Notes: generated by a model not told the origin, from the sequence alone. Shown: positions 21,278 through 32,040, counted from the stretch's first letter. The stretch is 64,000 bases of DNA from Megascapheus bottae (GCA_024803745.1 JANJXV010000025.1:22331110-22395109); one strand, 5' to 3'. A program made the numbers and translations.

Positions 21278-24200
21278 GAAATAGACTTGTATTTCTAATA
21301 TGCTTCTGAGTATTACTAGTCCATGTACTGCCTTGAGAACCATATGGGTTAAGACATTTGTGCACATAGCTTGTTTAATGTGGCTCAGAGACATTAGGCT
21401 GGGGAAAAGGAAGGTGGTTAACTCAGTACAAATGTGCCAGTGAGTCAAGGATGTAGATGAACCAGGCAGCCAAACATCTCTATGACGTGTCCTTTTGACA
21501 CTAGAGAGTCAGTTTAACAAATAGCAAGGCTATACGACAATTTCAGGTGATGTGAAGTATGAATTAGTCATTAAAATGGACAGTGATGGGAGAGGTGGCT
21601 GCTCAGATGTGGGTGAAGAAGGCATCTGAGGGACCATTTGAGATGAGAGCTGGGAAGAAAAGGGCACCTGGCAGAGTAACAGAAATGAGCGTGGCACATT
21701 TTAGGAAGGAAAAATAGCTTGAGCACAGTGAGGTCAGGAAGAGTCATGACAAGGTAAGCATCAGAGCTTGCAGGTTCTTTCTGGACAAGCTTGCTGATGG
21801 GATGTGTTTTTTCCCTAAGCTATGAAGTGGCAAGGTTATAGTAGGTCCTGGGAGATAGTGGCGTTTTCATGGCCCAGTGGGTACTTGTCTGACCAGTGCA
21901 GAGAATAAACCAAGCTAACTGGATTGGCTGGGGACCAGTGGTTGGGCAAGCCTGGGTGCCCCGCTGAGATGAGGGTGTGTGCTCTCCCTGCCAGAGTATG
22001 TGGAGCATCTGAAGGACGAGGCTCAGGTGTGTGCCATCATTGAGCGTGTGCAGCGCTATCTAGAGGAGAAGGGCACCACCGAGGAGATCTGCCGAATCTA
22101 TTTGAAGCGCATTCTGCACACCTACTACAAGTTTGACTACAAGGCCCACCAGCGGCAGCTCACCCCTCCCGAAGGCTCATCCAAGGTGAGAGTTGTGAGT
22201 CTGTGGAGCTTGTTTTAGGCCCTTATGGCCTAGGAACTTCCTTAGGAACTTGTGAGGTGGAGCAGGGAGGGAACCCCAGGGATTCAAATGCAGCTTCTTT
22301 CATATTGGTTCCTAGGGCCTGAGCCCTTTAGAGCTGTTTTCTTACTTCTTTTCCTTTGCAGTCTGAACAAGACCAGGCTGAAAATGAAGGCGAGGACTCA
22401 GCTGTGCTCATGGAGAGGCTATGCAAGTACATCTATGCCAAGGACCGCACAGACCGGATCCGTACTTGTGCCATCCTCTGCCACATCTACCATCATGCTC
22501 TGCACTCCCGCTGGTATCAGGCCCGAGATCTCATGCTCATGAGCCATCTCCAAGACAACATCCAGCATGCTGACCCGCCAGTGCAGGTAGGCTGAGGACG
22601 CCTCTAGTCCTAATGGTGGGGAAGCCAAGCCTCAGGCAAACTGGCTTAACCAGAATGGCCACCCTTGTGTGGTGAGTGCAGATCTAAGGCAGCACTGGGT
22701 CTTCTCCATGTGCCAGCATCCCTCAACCCTCTCCTATGTTGACTTACACTTTGTGGTGTCCCCACAGCAAGATTTGAGTTGACCCAACATGAGCAAATCA
22801 TCTTGCACAGAAAGATAAACAGCACCCTTGAAGTTGTTGAGGAGGAAAGATAGGGCCCAAATGCAGAATGGCACTGGTACAGCTTTTGGGTGGTGGTATT
22901 TTGAAGGTTGTTTTTTTGTTTTGTTTTATTTTGTGGATCATGAGGCTTGAACTCATGGTTGGGAGTTTGGTCTAGTGGTAGGATGCTTGCCTAACATGCA
23001 CAGAGACCCGGGTTCAATTCCTCAGTACCATATACATAGAAAAAAACCAGAAGTGGTACTGAGGTTCAAGTGGTAAAGCTCTTGCCTTGAGAAAGTCCAA
23101 GGACAGTGCTCAGGCCTTGAGCTCAAGCCCAGGACTGACAAAAAATAATAATAAAAATAAAAACATATATGTATATATAGAGGGGGGGAGAGAACACAAA
23201 CCTAGGTCCTGGGTCTTTGTGCATGCTAGGCAAGCACTCTACCACTAGCCCAAATTTCAGCCCTTCTTTATGTAATTTAAAAAAACATTTTTTTTGGTAC
23301 TGGTACTCAGGAATTAATGTTCTTGCTTGGCCTTTTCACCCAAGGCTGGTGTTCTACCATTTGAACCACACATCCAGTTCTGGCTTTTCATTGGTTAATT
23401 GGAGATAGAGTCTTAGGGATTTTTCTGCCCAGGCTTGGCTGTAAACTGGTATCTTCAGATCTCAGACTTTTGAGTAGCTAGGACTATAGGCATGAGCTAC
23501 CAGCACCTGGCTAGATGTCTTATTTCTACTTATTTTTCTATTTAAACATTCATGGCATCTACTTACTAGGTTCAGTTTCATTATTATAGATGGTCCCTGG
23601 CTTATCGTCTTGTTTCATTTGTGATTTTTCATTTTGTCTCTGTTGGTGTTTAAATTGTGCCTCATGCTTGCTGAGCATGGCATTTACTTTTCCTCTTTCT
23701 AGCATATGATCTTCAATCCCTAGATATCTGTGTGACTTGTTCTCTTTATAATTTTATTCAAATATTCCTTTGAAAGTGAGGCCTTCCTTAGTTGTATCAG
23801 CTTGCCAGCCACACAAACTTCCTTCCTATGCCTTTCCCTCTTATCACCAGTCATCCTTACTGTGTATTTGCCCTACCTCTTACCACAGGTATTCCATGTC
23901 TCTTTGTTCTCTATCCTTGACCACAGTCTAGTTTTTAGAACCTAAGTAGGTGTGTGTGTGCACACGCGTGTGCGTGTGTATTGAATAGTCAGCCTACCCT
24001 GTGATTTCCCCTTATGATGTATACTACCTTTGCCTCTAGATCCTGTATAACCGTACCATGGTGCAGCTGGGCATCTGTGCCTTCCGCCAAGGCCTGACCA
24101 AAGATGCCCACAATGCCCTGTTGGACATCCAGTCCAGTGGCCGGGCCAAGGAGCTTTTGGGCCAGGGTCTGCTGCTGCGTAGCCTGCAGGAGCGCAACCA

Positions 24201-27155
24201 GGAGCAGGAGAAAGTGGAGAGGCGGCGCCAGGTGCCTTTCCACCTGCACATCAACCTGGAACTGCTGGAGTGTGTCTATTTGGTGTCTGCCATGCTCCTA
24301 GAGATCCCCTACATGGCTGCCCATGAGAGCGATGCCCGCCGACGCATGATCAGCAAGCAGTTCCATCACCAGCTACGGGTTGGGGAGCGACAGCCCTTGC
24401 TGGGTGAGTGTGGGAGTCAGTGGTTTAGCACCTTCCTGTGATCTTTGTAGTGAAGTTAGCAGGAATAATTTCACTAAGTAATTTATTCGTGGCACTTCCT
24501 CTGCCTGGCATTGTTCAGTGATTTTAGAAATCATAATTTATTTAATCTGTGGTAGTATAATAACCTTGTGATGTAAATACTTTGGTTAACTTCTTGTTCT
24601 GGATGAAAAAACATTGAGGCATGGAGAATTTAATGTGTCTGAGTTTAATGGAGTTAGCATGGGCTTCCAGATTTCCTTTCCTTCCCCTTCATGCACATTG
24701 TCTTCTAGGCAAACCAACTAGGATAGTTTTATCATTCAAGACTGCCTTTTTTACCCCTCAATTTTTTCTTTCGTGGTGGTAGGGATGGATATAAGGCCTC
24801 ACACATGCTAGGCCAGGTGCTCTACCCCTAAGCTATGCTCTCATCCCCACTTTACTTTTGGAAGATGTGATCATGCAGGACTGATTGTGAGTCATTAGGA
24901 AAGGAAGGAATTGTCCCTCCAGTGCAGGTGTGCATGGAGGGCTTGAGTGAGCCATGCTTGTCATGTAGCCACCATCCCTTTACATCTTCATCCTACCAGT
25001 CACGAGAATAGTCCTGCATGAGTGCAGATGCTCTTTGGGCTGATTTTTTTTGTTTACCTACTGGTGTTTTGTTTTATGAAAAAGCATCCAATGGAAAATT
25101 GAACTTCTGAATATCTCACAATTATGGGCCTGGCATCTTTAGGCCTGCCTTCCCCTGTAGCTGAAAGCAGCTATGTGTCTGGACACTCTGGTTCATCAGT
25201 TCCTACTATTCTTTAATTCATATTGGGTCAGAAGTCAATTTCTCAACCACATGTAATAGTACTCTATAATCTGAGCACTCAGGAGACTGAGTCACACAAG
25301 TTCAAGGCAACTTGGGCCATAGTAATAGACTGTCTCAAGAAAAGAAAAAAAAAGGTTAGCTTCTTTTTGGCCATGTGTATTGCTTGATTTATAGAAGTGT
25401 TCTTTGATTCTGTCCTTAGTTCATAAACAAAGAAGTTAAAAAGGAAGGTTGCCTATTCTTTTTCTTCAGCTTAGCCTCACTATCACATCATCTTTGTGCC
25501 TAACTCAGGCATGTATTTGCACTCACTGTACCTGTTGTAGGGTCTGCCATGTGTTCCAGGGTTTGCCATGCTCATGAATGCCACATTAGAGTTGTACCTT
25601 AATCAGTTTATCAGACTTGTTTCACAGGCTAATTTAGACAAAGGCTAATCCCCCCCCCCCCCCCCCCAGTCCTGGGCTTGAGCTCAGAGCCTAAGCTCAG
25701 GGCCTGAGCATTGTCCTTGGACTTTATTAAGGCTAGAGCTCTACCACTTGAGCCTCTGCACCACTTCCGGGCTTTTTTCTATGTATGTGGTACCCAGGAA
25801 TGGAATCCAGGTCTTCGTGCACGCTAGGCAAGCACTCTACCACTAGGCCAAACTCTTGGCCCAAAGGCTAAAATTTTTGAGGAAAACAAATGAGTCCCTT
25901 TCATGAATAAGCTGATAACAGTGTATGTCTGTGGCAGAAATCACAGTCAATAGAAGCATAAAGTTTGGTAAATACTCAATTGAGATGTTAGGCCTTAGGA
26001 ATATGCACAATACACACACGACCACGTGTCAACATTTTCAGAGGGTTCAGCAATGCCCTGAAGGACATCTAGGTCCAAAAGTAAGTATATTCAGACTTAC
26101 ACAAACCTATCGCTTTTCTTGGAGAGCTGGGAGAATCTGGTCTAGTTTGGTCTAGTTATTTGTTTTACAGTGGTCATGGGGGAGCAACCTGGCTGCATGT
26201 TTCTCTAGACCCCGTTCCATTTACAACCTTTCAGGTCCCCCCGAGTCTATGAGGGAGCATGTGGTTGCTGCCTCCAAGGCCATGAAGATGGGTGACTGGA
26301 AAACCTGCCACAGCTTCATCATTAATGAGAAGATGAATGGAAAAGTGTGGGACCTTTTCCCTGAGGCTGACAAAGTCCGAACCATGTTGGTTAGGTGAGC
26401 AAAAGGAGGCCATGATGGGTAGGGAAGAAAAGATGGTTTGGTCACTTTTCTTAAGGACCTTCCCCTGTTTTCCCTCTCCCCATAGGAAGATCCAGGAAGA
26501 GTCACTGAGGACCTACCTCTTCACCTACAGCAGTGTCTATGACTCCATCAGGTAGGATGGCCCCCGTCAATGCAGAGGGGGCCCAGCTTAGTGGGCAGTA
26601 GTCCTAACCATGCCTCTCTTCCCTCTAGCATGGAGACACTGTCAGATATGTTTGAACTGGATCTGCCCACCGTGCATTCCATCATCAGCAAGATGATCAT
26701 TAATGAGGAATTAATGGTGAGAACCACTGGTGGAGCTTGGGCAAGTGGAGAGACTTGGGGGAGGGTCTGGTATGTGTTACATTCCCTCCTCTGCCTCCTG
26801 TCAGGCCTCTCTGGATCAGCCCACACAGACAGTAGTGATGCATCGCACTGAGCCCACTGCCCAGCAGAACCTGGCTCTACAGCTGGCTGAGAAGCTGGGC
26901 AGCCTGGTGGAGAACAATGAGAGGGTGTTTGACCACAAGCAGGGGACCTATGGCGGCTACTTCCGAGGTGAGTACGCCCATCACTCTACTCCCACAGGCT
27001 CTTTGACCAATACTACCTCTTCTCCTGGGTACTCATGCCCTCTCTCCCGCCTTCCCTCTCTTCCTTTTGTAGACCAGAAGGATGGCTACCGCAAAAACGA
27101 GGGCTACATGCGTCGGGGTGGCTACCGCCAGCAGCAGTCCCAGACAGCCTACTGA
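12952..27155 (+). CDS. EIF3C: EIF3C, eukaryotic translation initiation factor 3 subunit C
   Basis: Core PCI subunit of eIF3, which binds the 40S ribosome and contacts eIF1, eIF5 and the a/b/e subunits. Coding exons: 12952-13052, 14030-14095, 14195-14384, 15311-15436, 15591-15645, 15925-16034, 18394-18521, 18973-19132, 19760-19863, 20259-20400, 20630-20755, 20867-20960, 21995-22185, 22362-22586, 24040-24403, 26235-26394, 26486-26551, 26629-26716, 26805-26967, 27073-27155. They join to 2742 nt, 913 aa, the human length. N-terminus [16 protein letters not shown]; acidic Glu/Asp/Ser and Lys-rich stretch in exons 5-8; NIP1-type N-terminal region (exons 9-13); PCI domain mainly in exons 15-19; C-terminus [14 protein letters not shown]. 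Nearly identical to other mammals, with no frame breaks, so this is the functional gene and not a retrocopy. Confidence 0.97.
13368..13572 (-). mobile_element. IDL-Geo SINE
   Basis: EIF3C intron 1. The head lacks the usual ctctaccacta block before aggccaaactcc; followed by a short B1-Geo head remnant (gagtagctaggatacaggg). Confidence 0.88.
14550..14772 (-). mobile_element. B1-Geo SINE
   Basis: gggcttgaaatctgggcctt to gggtagctaggattacaac; EIF3C intron 3. Confidence 0.85.
14880..15121 (-). mobile_element. B1-Geo SINE
   Basis: Contains a (TTG)n expansion between the Geo part and the attggagatgagagtctcac joint. Confidence 0.85.
15799..15896 (-). mobile_element. Classical B1 fragment
   Basis: tcttgctatatagatcagac, tggcctcaaacctgtgactc and cttcctgagtgctaaggtta follow the reverse B1 order. 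Ends 28 bp before EIF3C exon 6. Confidence 0.75.
16140..16260 (+). mobile_element. Old B1-like fragment
   Basis: Weak match: attcacatgtgtaatccttt, tatttgggaggtttatgc, ggccagcatagac. Confidence 0.5.
16333..16587 (+). mobile_element. B1-Geo SINE
   Basis: tatggtggctcatgcctgta head, gaagtggggctgtggctgca Geo, ending ccacatgacagac. Confidence 0.88.
16715..16936 (-). mobile_element. IDL-Geo SINE nested in B1-Geo (head side)
   Basis: Flanked by TTGCAATTCA at 16705-16714 and 16939-16948, with a small boundary uncertainty. Opposite orientation to its host. Confidence 0.88.
17070..17266 (+). mobile_element. IDL-Geo SINE nested in B1-Geo (tail side)
   Basis: Perfect 14-bp duplication AAGTCTCAGGAACA at 17056-17069 and 17267-17280; same orientation as the host. 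Confidence 0.93.
17576..18040 (-). mobile_element. B1-Geo SINE interrupted by IDL-Geo
   Basis: The host reads gggcttgaactcggcctagg to ggctttgaatc, then resumes at about 17955 with ggctttgaatcttgatcctc and the head. Confidence 0.87.
17754..17954 (-). mobile_element. IDL-Geo SINE nested in B1-Geo
   Basis: 14-bp duplication TGGCTTTGAATCTT at 17740-17753 and 17955-17968. Low divergence. Confidence 0.92.
18099..18316 (+). mobile_element. B1-Geo SINE, well preserved
   Basis: Head gagctgggcgtggtggctca closely matches the 7SL 5' end. It lies 77 bp before EIF3C exon 7. Confidence 0.92.
19162..19406 (+). mobile_element. B1-Geo SINE
   Basis: First of two tandem copies in EIF3C intron 8; cagtggctcagcctgtaact head and ccccatgaccaaaaattaaa end. 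Confidence 0.87.
19416..19651 (+). mobile_element. B1-Geo SINE
   Basis: Second tandem copy; ttacacctgtaattctagat head, gagttcaagccccaatactg end. More diverged than the first. Confidence 0.8.
20422..20493. repeat. Perfect 24-bp tandem triplication, EIF3C intron 10
   Basis: Three identical units starting cggatggcaggccaggag at 20422, 20446 and 20470. The array begins 22 bp after the exon 10 donor. Identity between units implies recent origin or an assembly duplication. Confidence 0.95.
21051..21279 (+). mobile_element. IDL-Geo SINE with (AAT)n tail
   Basis: Head agtatggcttaaggtagagt with intact gttcgattcctcggtacc. The tail expanded to about 14 AAT units (21236-21279). Confidence 0.92.
22952..23170 (+). 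mobile_element. IDL-Geo SINE
   Basis: Preceded by gaggcttgaactca, the start of an interrupted reverse Geo element; an IDL head fragment in reverse lies at 23200-23264. Confidence 0.88.
23286..23514 (-). mobile_element. B1-Geo SINE
   Basis: ccaaggctggtgttctacca, ggttaattggagatagagtc, gagtagctaggactatagg; EIF3C intron 14. Confidence 0.85.
23515..24030. other. Unique intronic sequence, EIF3C intron 14
   Basis: No gene, SINE or conserved motif recognised apart from a GTGTG/CACACGCG-type low-complexity run near 23950-23978. Confidence 0.6.
24480..24640 (-). mobile_element. MIR-like ancient SINE
   Basis: atttatttaatctgtgg, aaccttgtgatgtaaatact and gaaaaaacattgaggcatgg follow the reverse MIR 3' order. 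Confidence 0.65.
24761..24845 (-). mobile_element. Old ID-like tRNA SINE monomer
   Basis: cacacatgctaggccaggtg and tctacccctaagctatgctc: an ID-type head without Geo. Confidence 0.65.
24846..25240. other. Unique intronic sequence, EIF3C intron 15
   Basis: Nothing recognisable on either strand. Confidence 0.55.
25245..25354 (+). mobile_element. Classical B1 SINE
   Basis: tctgagcactcaggagactg, agttcaaggcaacttgggcc, agactgtctcaagaaaag and an A tail. Confidence 0.75.
25650..25861 (-). mobile_element. IDL-Geo SINE with a homopolymer-C end
   Basis: Duplication CAAAGGCTAA on both sides (about 25640-25649 and 25862-25871) marks the full insert. Where the T-run should start there are 18 consecutive C (25650-25667), i.e. 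a poly-G tail in element orientation. Confidence 0.92.
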
Positions 27156-27214
27156 GCGCTCCACTTCTGTCCTTGCGGCCTAGACCATTGAACCTTTCCA
27201 TTCTAAAACTAGTC

Positions 27215-27220
27215 ATTAAA
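27215..27220 (+). terminator. EIF3C polyadenylation signal ATTAAA
   Basis: Common variant hexamer 60 nt after the stop, with gttgctgttcctcgtcgtat as GT/T-rich downstream sequence. Confidence 0.75.
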
Positions 27221-27674
27221 GGTCTGTTGAAACTTGTTGCTGTTCCTCGTCGTATGCACACCACAGAAGTGTGTTGGATTCATTTGCTGTTACCTTTGTG
27301 AGCTTCTACCACAGGCTCAGGATATGTGATGAATGTATACACATACCAGACTACTTAGCATTTAGCAGAAAAGTGTCATGATGTGACAAACTAGAACAAG
27401 ACATGTTGAGAGGATGTGAACAAGGGGCCTTGTATCAGGGAAGATATGATAGGGGAGGGGGAATGGTGTGTGGATCTCGGTGGCAGTGGGTTGGTGATAA
27501 TTCCCAGGCAACACACCAGTGTGCAGCCACTATTAGCTGTCTCAGACAGTACCAAAAACACAAGAAAGCTTGGAAAAACTTGGCAGCTGCTGTGACATCT
27601 AAGGGATTGTTTTTCTAATAATTTGTGTAATTGCTGTTCATTTTATAAAAGCTTTGGGTCCTGTAGGATGTAGA

Positions 27675-27886
27675 CTTTTTTTTTGGGGGGGGATGCCAGT
27701 TCTGGGGCTTGAACTCAGGGCCGCCTGGGCACGGTCCTTGAGCACTTTTGCTCAAGGCTGGCTCTCTGTCACTTGAGCCATGGTATCACTTGCAGTTTTT
27801 TCTGTGTATGTGGTACCAAGGAGTCAAAGCCAGGGCTTCATGCATGCTAGGCAAGCACTCTACCACTAGGTCACACTCCCAGCCCT
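27675..27886 (-). mobile_element. IDL-Geo SINE
   Basis: gccagttctggggcttgaac to aggtcacactcccagccc. The outer end has a T-run directly followed by a G-run. Confidence 0.88.
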
Positions 27887-27967
27887 ACAACCTTTTTTTT
27901 TTTTTTTAACATTTCTATTAATAGCTGTACAAAGAGGTTACCATTCCATAAGTCAAATTACGAGGGG

Positions 27968-28110
27968 TAGACACCAGTGCCTCATGCCTATAATCCTAGT
28001 TACTCAGGAGGTTGAGATATGATATGTATGGGTCATGGTTCAAAGCCAGCCCAGGCAGAAAAGACCATGAGACACATCTCCAATTAAACACCAGAAAACC
28101 TGAAGTGGAA
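27968..28110 (+). mobile_element. B1-Geo SINE, 3' truncated
   Basis: cagtgcctcatgcctataat head through accagaaaacctgaagtgga; the rest of Geo is lost. Confidence 0.8.
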
Positions 28111-28199
28111 CAAAAAGAGAGAACACCTGAAAAGAAACCAAAAAGAAATTCAGGAGGTGAAATTTGCAATGACAGCACTCAGACCCAAGATGACTTGCT

Positions 28200-28548
28200 G
28201 GATAATTAGGTCGAGAGAGAAAGTGTTTCAGCAAGGAAAATGACTTTATTCAAAAAATCAGTGCTGGTTGAATGAGATGATAGAAACCTCCAAAGTCCAC
28301 TGTGCTGGGAAGGTGAAATGGAAGCAGCTTAATTAGAGGATAGACTGGTGTGTTCCCATAGCTGCTGGGCCTGCTCGTGCATGCCTGATCCTGATTCGGT
28401 ATTCACAAGGGGCTTTTCAGTCTTGGAGCCATTCTCACTGGTTTGACCACATGCAGATCTTGACATTTTGTATCATAGACTTCAGGGGTAACTACCTGAC
28501 CTTTTTAAAACTGACTTCCAAAGTTATAGTCCTTAAAAGAAATCAGAT
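28200..28548. other. Unclassified intergenic sequence
   Basis: Non-SINE stretch between EIF3C and ATXN2L. No long open frame or terminal repeat seen; an old transposon fragment cannot be excluded. Confidence 0.5.
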
Positions 28549-28549
28549 G

Positions 28550-28782
28550 AGCCAGGTGGAAGGGCTCATGCCTGTAATCCTAGCTACTCAGGAGGCTGAG
28601 ATCTGAGGATTGCGAGTCAAGGCCAGCCCAGGCAGTCCATGAGACTCATCTCCAATTAACCACTAGAAAACCAGAAGTGGCGCGGTGGCTCAAGGAGTTA
28701 GGGCGGTAGCCTTGAGCTGAAGAGCTCTAGGACAATGCCTGGGCCCAGAGCTCAAGCCCCATGACCCACACATGAAAAAAAA
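28550..28782 (+). mobile_element. B1-Geo SINE, exemplar copy
   Basis: gggctcatgcctgtaatcct, accactagaaaaccagaagt, ggctcaaggagttagggcgg, gagctcaagccccatgaccc in order with an A tail. Confidence 0.93.
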
Positions 28783-28905
28783 CATCAGCTTCAACTGAAA
28801 TGAAAATTTTCCTGGGGGAATTCAAAGGCAAATTTGACCATAAGTCACTTGAAATTATTGAGTCTGGGGAATACAGGAATGGTTTAATTTTAAAAAATAA
28901 AAATA

Positions 28906-29118
28906 AACTGAGCATACTGACACCTGAAGTCTCAGCATTCAGAAGACAGAGGCAGAAAGATTGAGAGTTGGAGGCCAGCGTGAGCAAGATCCTATCTCAA
29001 AAAGAAAGGGAGAGGGCCTACCTGTGGTTCAGGTGATAGAGTACTAGCCTTGAGAAAGCCCAAGAAAAGTGCCCAGACCCTAAGTTCAAGCCCCATGACT
29101 GGCAATAAACAATAAAAA
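28906..29118 (+). mobile_element. Classical B1 followed by Geo module
   Basis: A standard B1 (tctcagcattcagaagacag ... atcctatctcaaaaagaaag) runs straight into a Geo tail (gtggttcaggtgatagagta ... ccccatgactggc) without the usual ccaattaaccac joint. Confidence 0.75.
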
Positions 29119-29120
29119 GG

Positions 29121-29360
29121 GAGCCCAAGCCAGTGGCTCACGCCTGTAATCCTAACTACTTAGAAGGCTGAGATCTGAGGATTGAGTTTGAGGCCAGCCT
29201 GGGCAAGGAAGTCTCTCCGAGACTCATCTCCAGACAGCAACTTGAAAATTAGAAGTAGCACTAAGGCTCAAGTGCTAGGGTGTTAGCCTTGAGCACAAAG
29301 AGGGTGAGGGACAGTGCCCAAGCCCTGAATTCTAGCCCCATGACTAACAAAAATAAGAGG
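29121..29360 (+). mobile_element. B1-Geo SINE
   Basis: cagtggctcacgcctgtaat head; joint diverged (cagacagcaacttgaaaatt); end ccccatgactaac. Confidence 0.87.
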
Positions 29361-29368
29361 GGAAAGAG

Positions 29369-29494
29369 AGGCTGGATGTCAGTGGCTCACACCACTGGGC
29401 TGGAACAGCATGGCTCAAGTAATGGAGTGCCAGTTGTGAATACAAAAAGTGAATGGAGAGTTTGAGCCCCTGAGTTTAAAACACACCAGTACTC

Positions 29495-29530
<36 letters not shown>
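29369..29530 (+). mobile_element. B1-Geo SINE, centrally deleted, (CA)n tail
   Basis: cagtggctcacaccactggg jumps to atggctcaagtaatggagtg. Tail is a (CA)n run at about 29498-29529. Confidence 0.75.
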
Positions 29531-29531
<1 letters not shown>

Positions 29532-29946
29532 AATAAATGCTCTTTATCATCAGTTACACAAAATGTTAGTGGGTTAAACTCATTAATCCAATCACAGTGA
29601 GTATTTAGGTATGGTAATGGGGAATTTGGTAACCCTAGCACTCGGAGACTGAAACAGATCAAGAGTTCCAGGTCAGGGATTTGTCCCACTCTTGTACCTC
29701 AAGGGGATGGTGCTTTTCTTTCTTTTCCATTTTGTCCTATTATATCCTATTACGTTAAAAAAAAAAATCCTTAGCCTGAGCCACGTAGGGGAGCCCACTA
29801 CTACAGTGATGGGTAGAATGGATTTTTGTGGGTGTGTGTGCCTTTTGATAGAATGGGAAAAAAAATACAGATTCAAACACATAGGCTGAAAGTAAAGATG
29901 TAGTGAAATACATTCTGGGCAAATGGCATAAATAAATAAAATCAGC

Positions 29947-30153
29947 AGAGCCAGGCACTGGTGGCTCACATCTATAGTGTCAGCTAATCGGGAGACAGAA
30001 TGAAAGCTCTAAACCTGCCTGGGAAAACAAATCTAAACTTTTATCTCCTCAAACCACCAAAAAGCTAAAGTGCAGAAGTGGCACAAGTGATAGAGTACCA
30101 GAAAAATGCTTGGAAGAACCCAAGGCCCTGAGTGTAAAGTCCATTACTAGCTT
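29947..30153 (+). mobile_element. B1-Geo SINE, diverged
   Basis: ccaggcactggtggctcaca head; Geo remnants agtggcacaagtgatagagt. Confidence 0.78.
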
Positions 30154-30287
30154 GTGTTAACCAAAGTTTTAGTCCATAAACAAGATATAACAAGACATTT
30201 ATGTACCTATAGAACATAAAAATAGAAAATTTGGCTGAATACATATTCATAACCAACTTTATCTGACATATAGAACTTTCTACTGAG

Positions 30288-30490
30288 GGGGCCGGGAGTT
30301 TGGCCTAGTGGTTAAAGTGCTTGCCTAGCATGCGCGAAGACCCGGGTTCGATTCCTCGGTACCACATATATAGACAAAAGCTGGAAGTGGTGCTGAGGCT
30401 CAAGGGGTAGAGCTCTAGGCTTGAGAAAGTCCAAGGACAGTGCTCAGGCCCTGAGCTCAAGCCCAGGACTGGCAAAAAAAAAAAACAAAA
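30288..30490 (+). mobile_element. IDL-Geo SINE, near consensus
   Basis: 14-bp duplication AACTTTCTACTGAG at 30274-30287 and 30491-30504. Head keeps gacccgggttcgattcctcg; low divergence suggests recent insertion. Confidence 0.95.
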
Positions 30491-30654
30491 AACTTTCTAC
30501 TGAGTTACAATGGAATATACATTCTTCTCAATTACAAATATGTTGTCCAGGACAGACTATTCGATAGAGATAAAGGACTTTGAACTTCAGTCCTCCAGGT
30601 TTTAGCTTCACACTCAGGTGTGAGCCACACATGCTCAGTGAGGATTATGCTTTT

Positions 30655-30906
30655 TCGGTCATGGGGCTGGAACTCAAGGCCTGGACTCTACCAAAGCTCT
30701 TTTTGCTCAAGTCTAGCATATTACCACTTTGAATCACAGTGCTACTATTTCAGGATCCAAGTCCAGCCACTTGAGTCACAACTCTACTTAACTTTTTGGA
30801 GGTGAATTGGAGGGGGAAAAAATTAATAGACTTTCCTGCTGGGGCTGCCTTCAAGTAATGATTCTCAGAGCACAGCCTCCTAATACTAGGATAATAGGAT
30901 AAGCCA
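30655..30906 (-). mobile_element. B1-Geo SINE with partial Geo duplication
   Basis: cacttgagtcacaactctac occurs after a first gaatcacagtgctactattt, so the Geo middle is doubled. Confidence 0.75.
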
Positions 30907-30921
30907 CTAATGAGAAAGAAG

Positions 30922-31131
30922 GGTGTTCTGGGCTTGAACTGAGGGTGCTGTCCCTGAGCTGCTTTTGCTCAAGGCTATACTTGAGCCATAGCGCCACTAC
31001 CGGCTTTTTGGTGGTTAATTGAAGATAAGTCTCACAAACTTTCCTTCCCTGGGGTGGCTTTGAACTGTAGTCCTCAGAGCTCAGCCTCCTGAGTAGCTAG
31101 AATTACATATGTGAGCCACCAGCACCCAGTT
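30922..31131 (-). mobile_element. B1-Geo SINE
   Basis: tgggcttgaactgagggtgc to gtgagccaccagcacccagt. Confidence 0.88.
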
Positions 31132-31134
31132 GAG

Positions 31135-31358
31135 ATATCCTTTTTCTTATTATTTTCAGAAATCTATCTTGGCACTCAGATGTTTAATATAGTCAATATC
31201 TACATTAATTTCTTGTTTCATGCTTTGTAACCCTACAGAGTTGTCATGGAAACATGTTTTGAATCGTGTCTACTGTACGGATGACTACATCACCTTTTAT
31301 GTTGGTTCCTGCACACACATGACCAAAGGAACAAATTAAATGCCATAAAAGATCCGGA
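31135..31358. other. Unique intergenic sequence
   Basis: No recognisable element between SINEs upstream of ATXN2L. Confidence 0.5.
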
Positions 31359-31359
31359 G

Positions 31360-31460
31360 AGGGCTGGGAATGTGGCTTAGTGGTAGAGTGCTTGCCTAAC
31401 ATGCATGAAGCCCTGGGTTCCATTCCTCAGTACTGCATAAACAATAAAGGATTGAAGTAG
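31360..31460 (+). mobile_element. IDL-Geo SINE, 3' truncated
   Basis: Complete IDL head (gtgtggcttagtggt-like to cattcctcagtactgcataa) but Geo ends after about 20 nt. Confidence 0.8.
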
Positions 31461-31540
31461 CTCTAGGGACCAATACTAGTGGCACAGAAGGGAGTCAGGA
31501 AAAGTGATGGTTGAGATATTTATTTTAAAATCACATCCTG

Positions 31541-31740
31541 GGCCGGGAGTTTGGCCTAGTGGGAGAGTGCTTCCCCTAGCATGCACAATGTCTCAGGTTT
31601 CATTCCTTGGTACAACATGCATAGAAAAGCCAGAAGTGGTGCTGTGGTTCAAGTGGTAGAGCACTAACCTTGAGGAAAGCCCAAGGACAGTGTTCAGGCC
31701 CTGAGTTCAAGCCCCAGGACTGGCAAAAATAAAAAATATG
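31541..31740 (+). mobile_element. IDL-Geo SINE
   Basis: 12-bp duplication AAATCACATCCT at 31529-31540 and 31741-31752. A solitary older tRNA-type head follows at 31755-31820. Confidence 0.93.
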
Positions 31741-32040
31741 AAATCACATCCTTGGGCTGGGAGCATGGCTCAGGTAAGAGTGCCTGCAAGGCACTGAATT
31801 CAAACCCCAGTACTGACACAAATGAAAAATTCTATCTTGACTGCCTAATGTTAAGGGGATGGCTTAGGACTTGCAGTCCCCTACAATTGTGTAATACGAA
31901 GTCCTGCTCTCACCATCAAAGGCCCCAAACTCCTCACCTGATGCATGGGAGGAGCTATGACCTCTAACCTAGATTCCAGGAGTTAATGACACAACCAGAT
32001 GCTAGCCCCTTGCAACAGCAGCCACTCATTCTTATTTTTG

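Noticed and set aside
28200..28548. Possible LTR fragment
   Set aside because: No TG...CA ends, primer-binding site or duplication could be identified.
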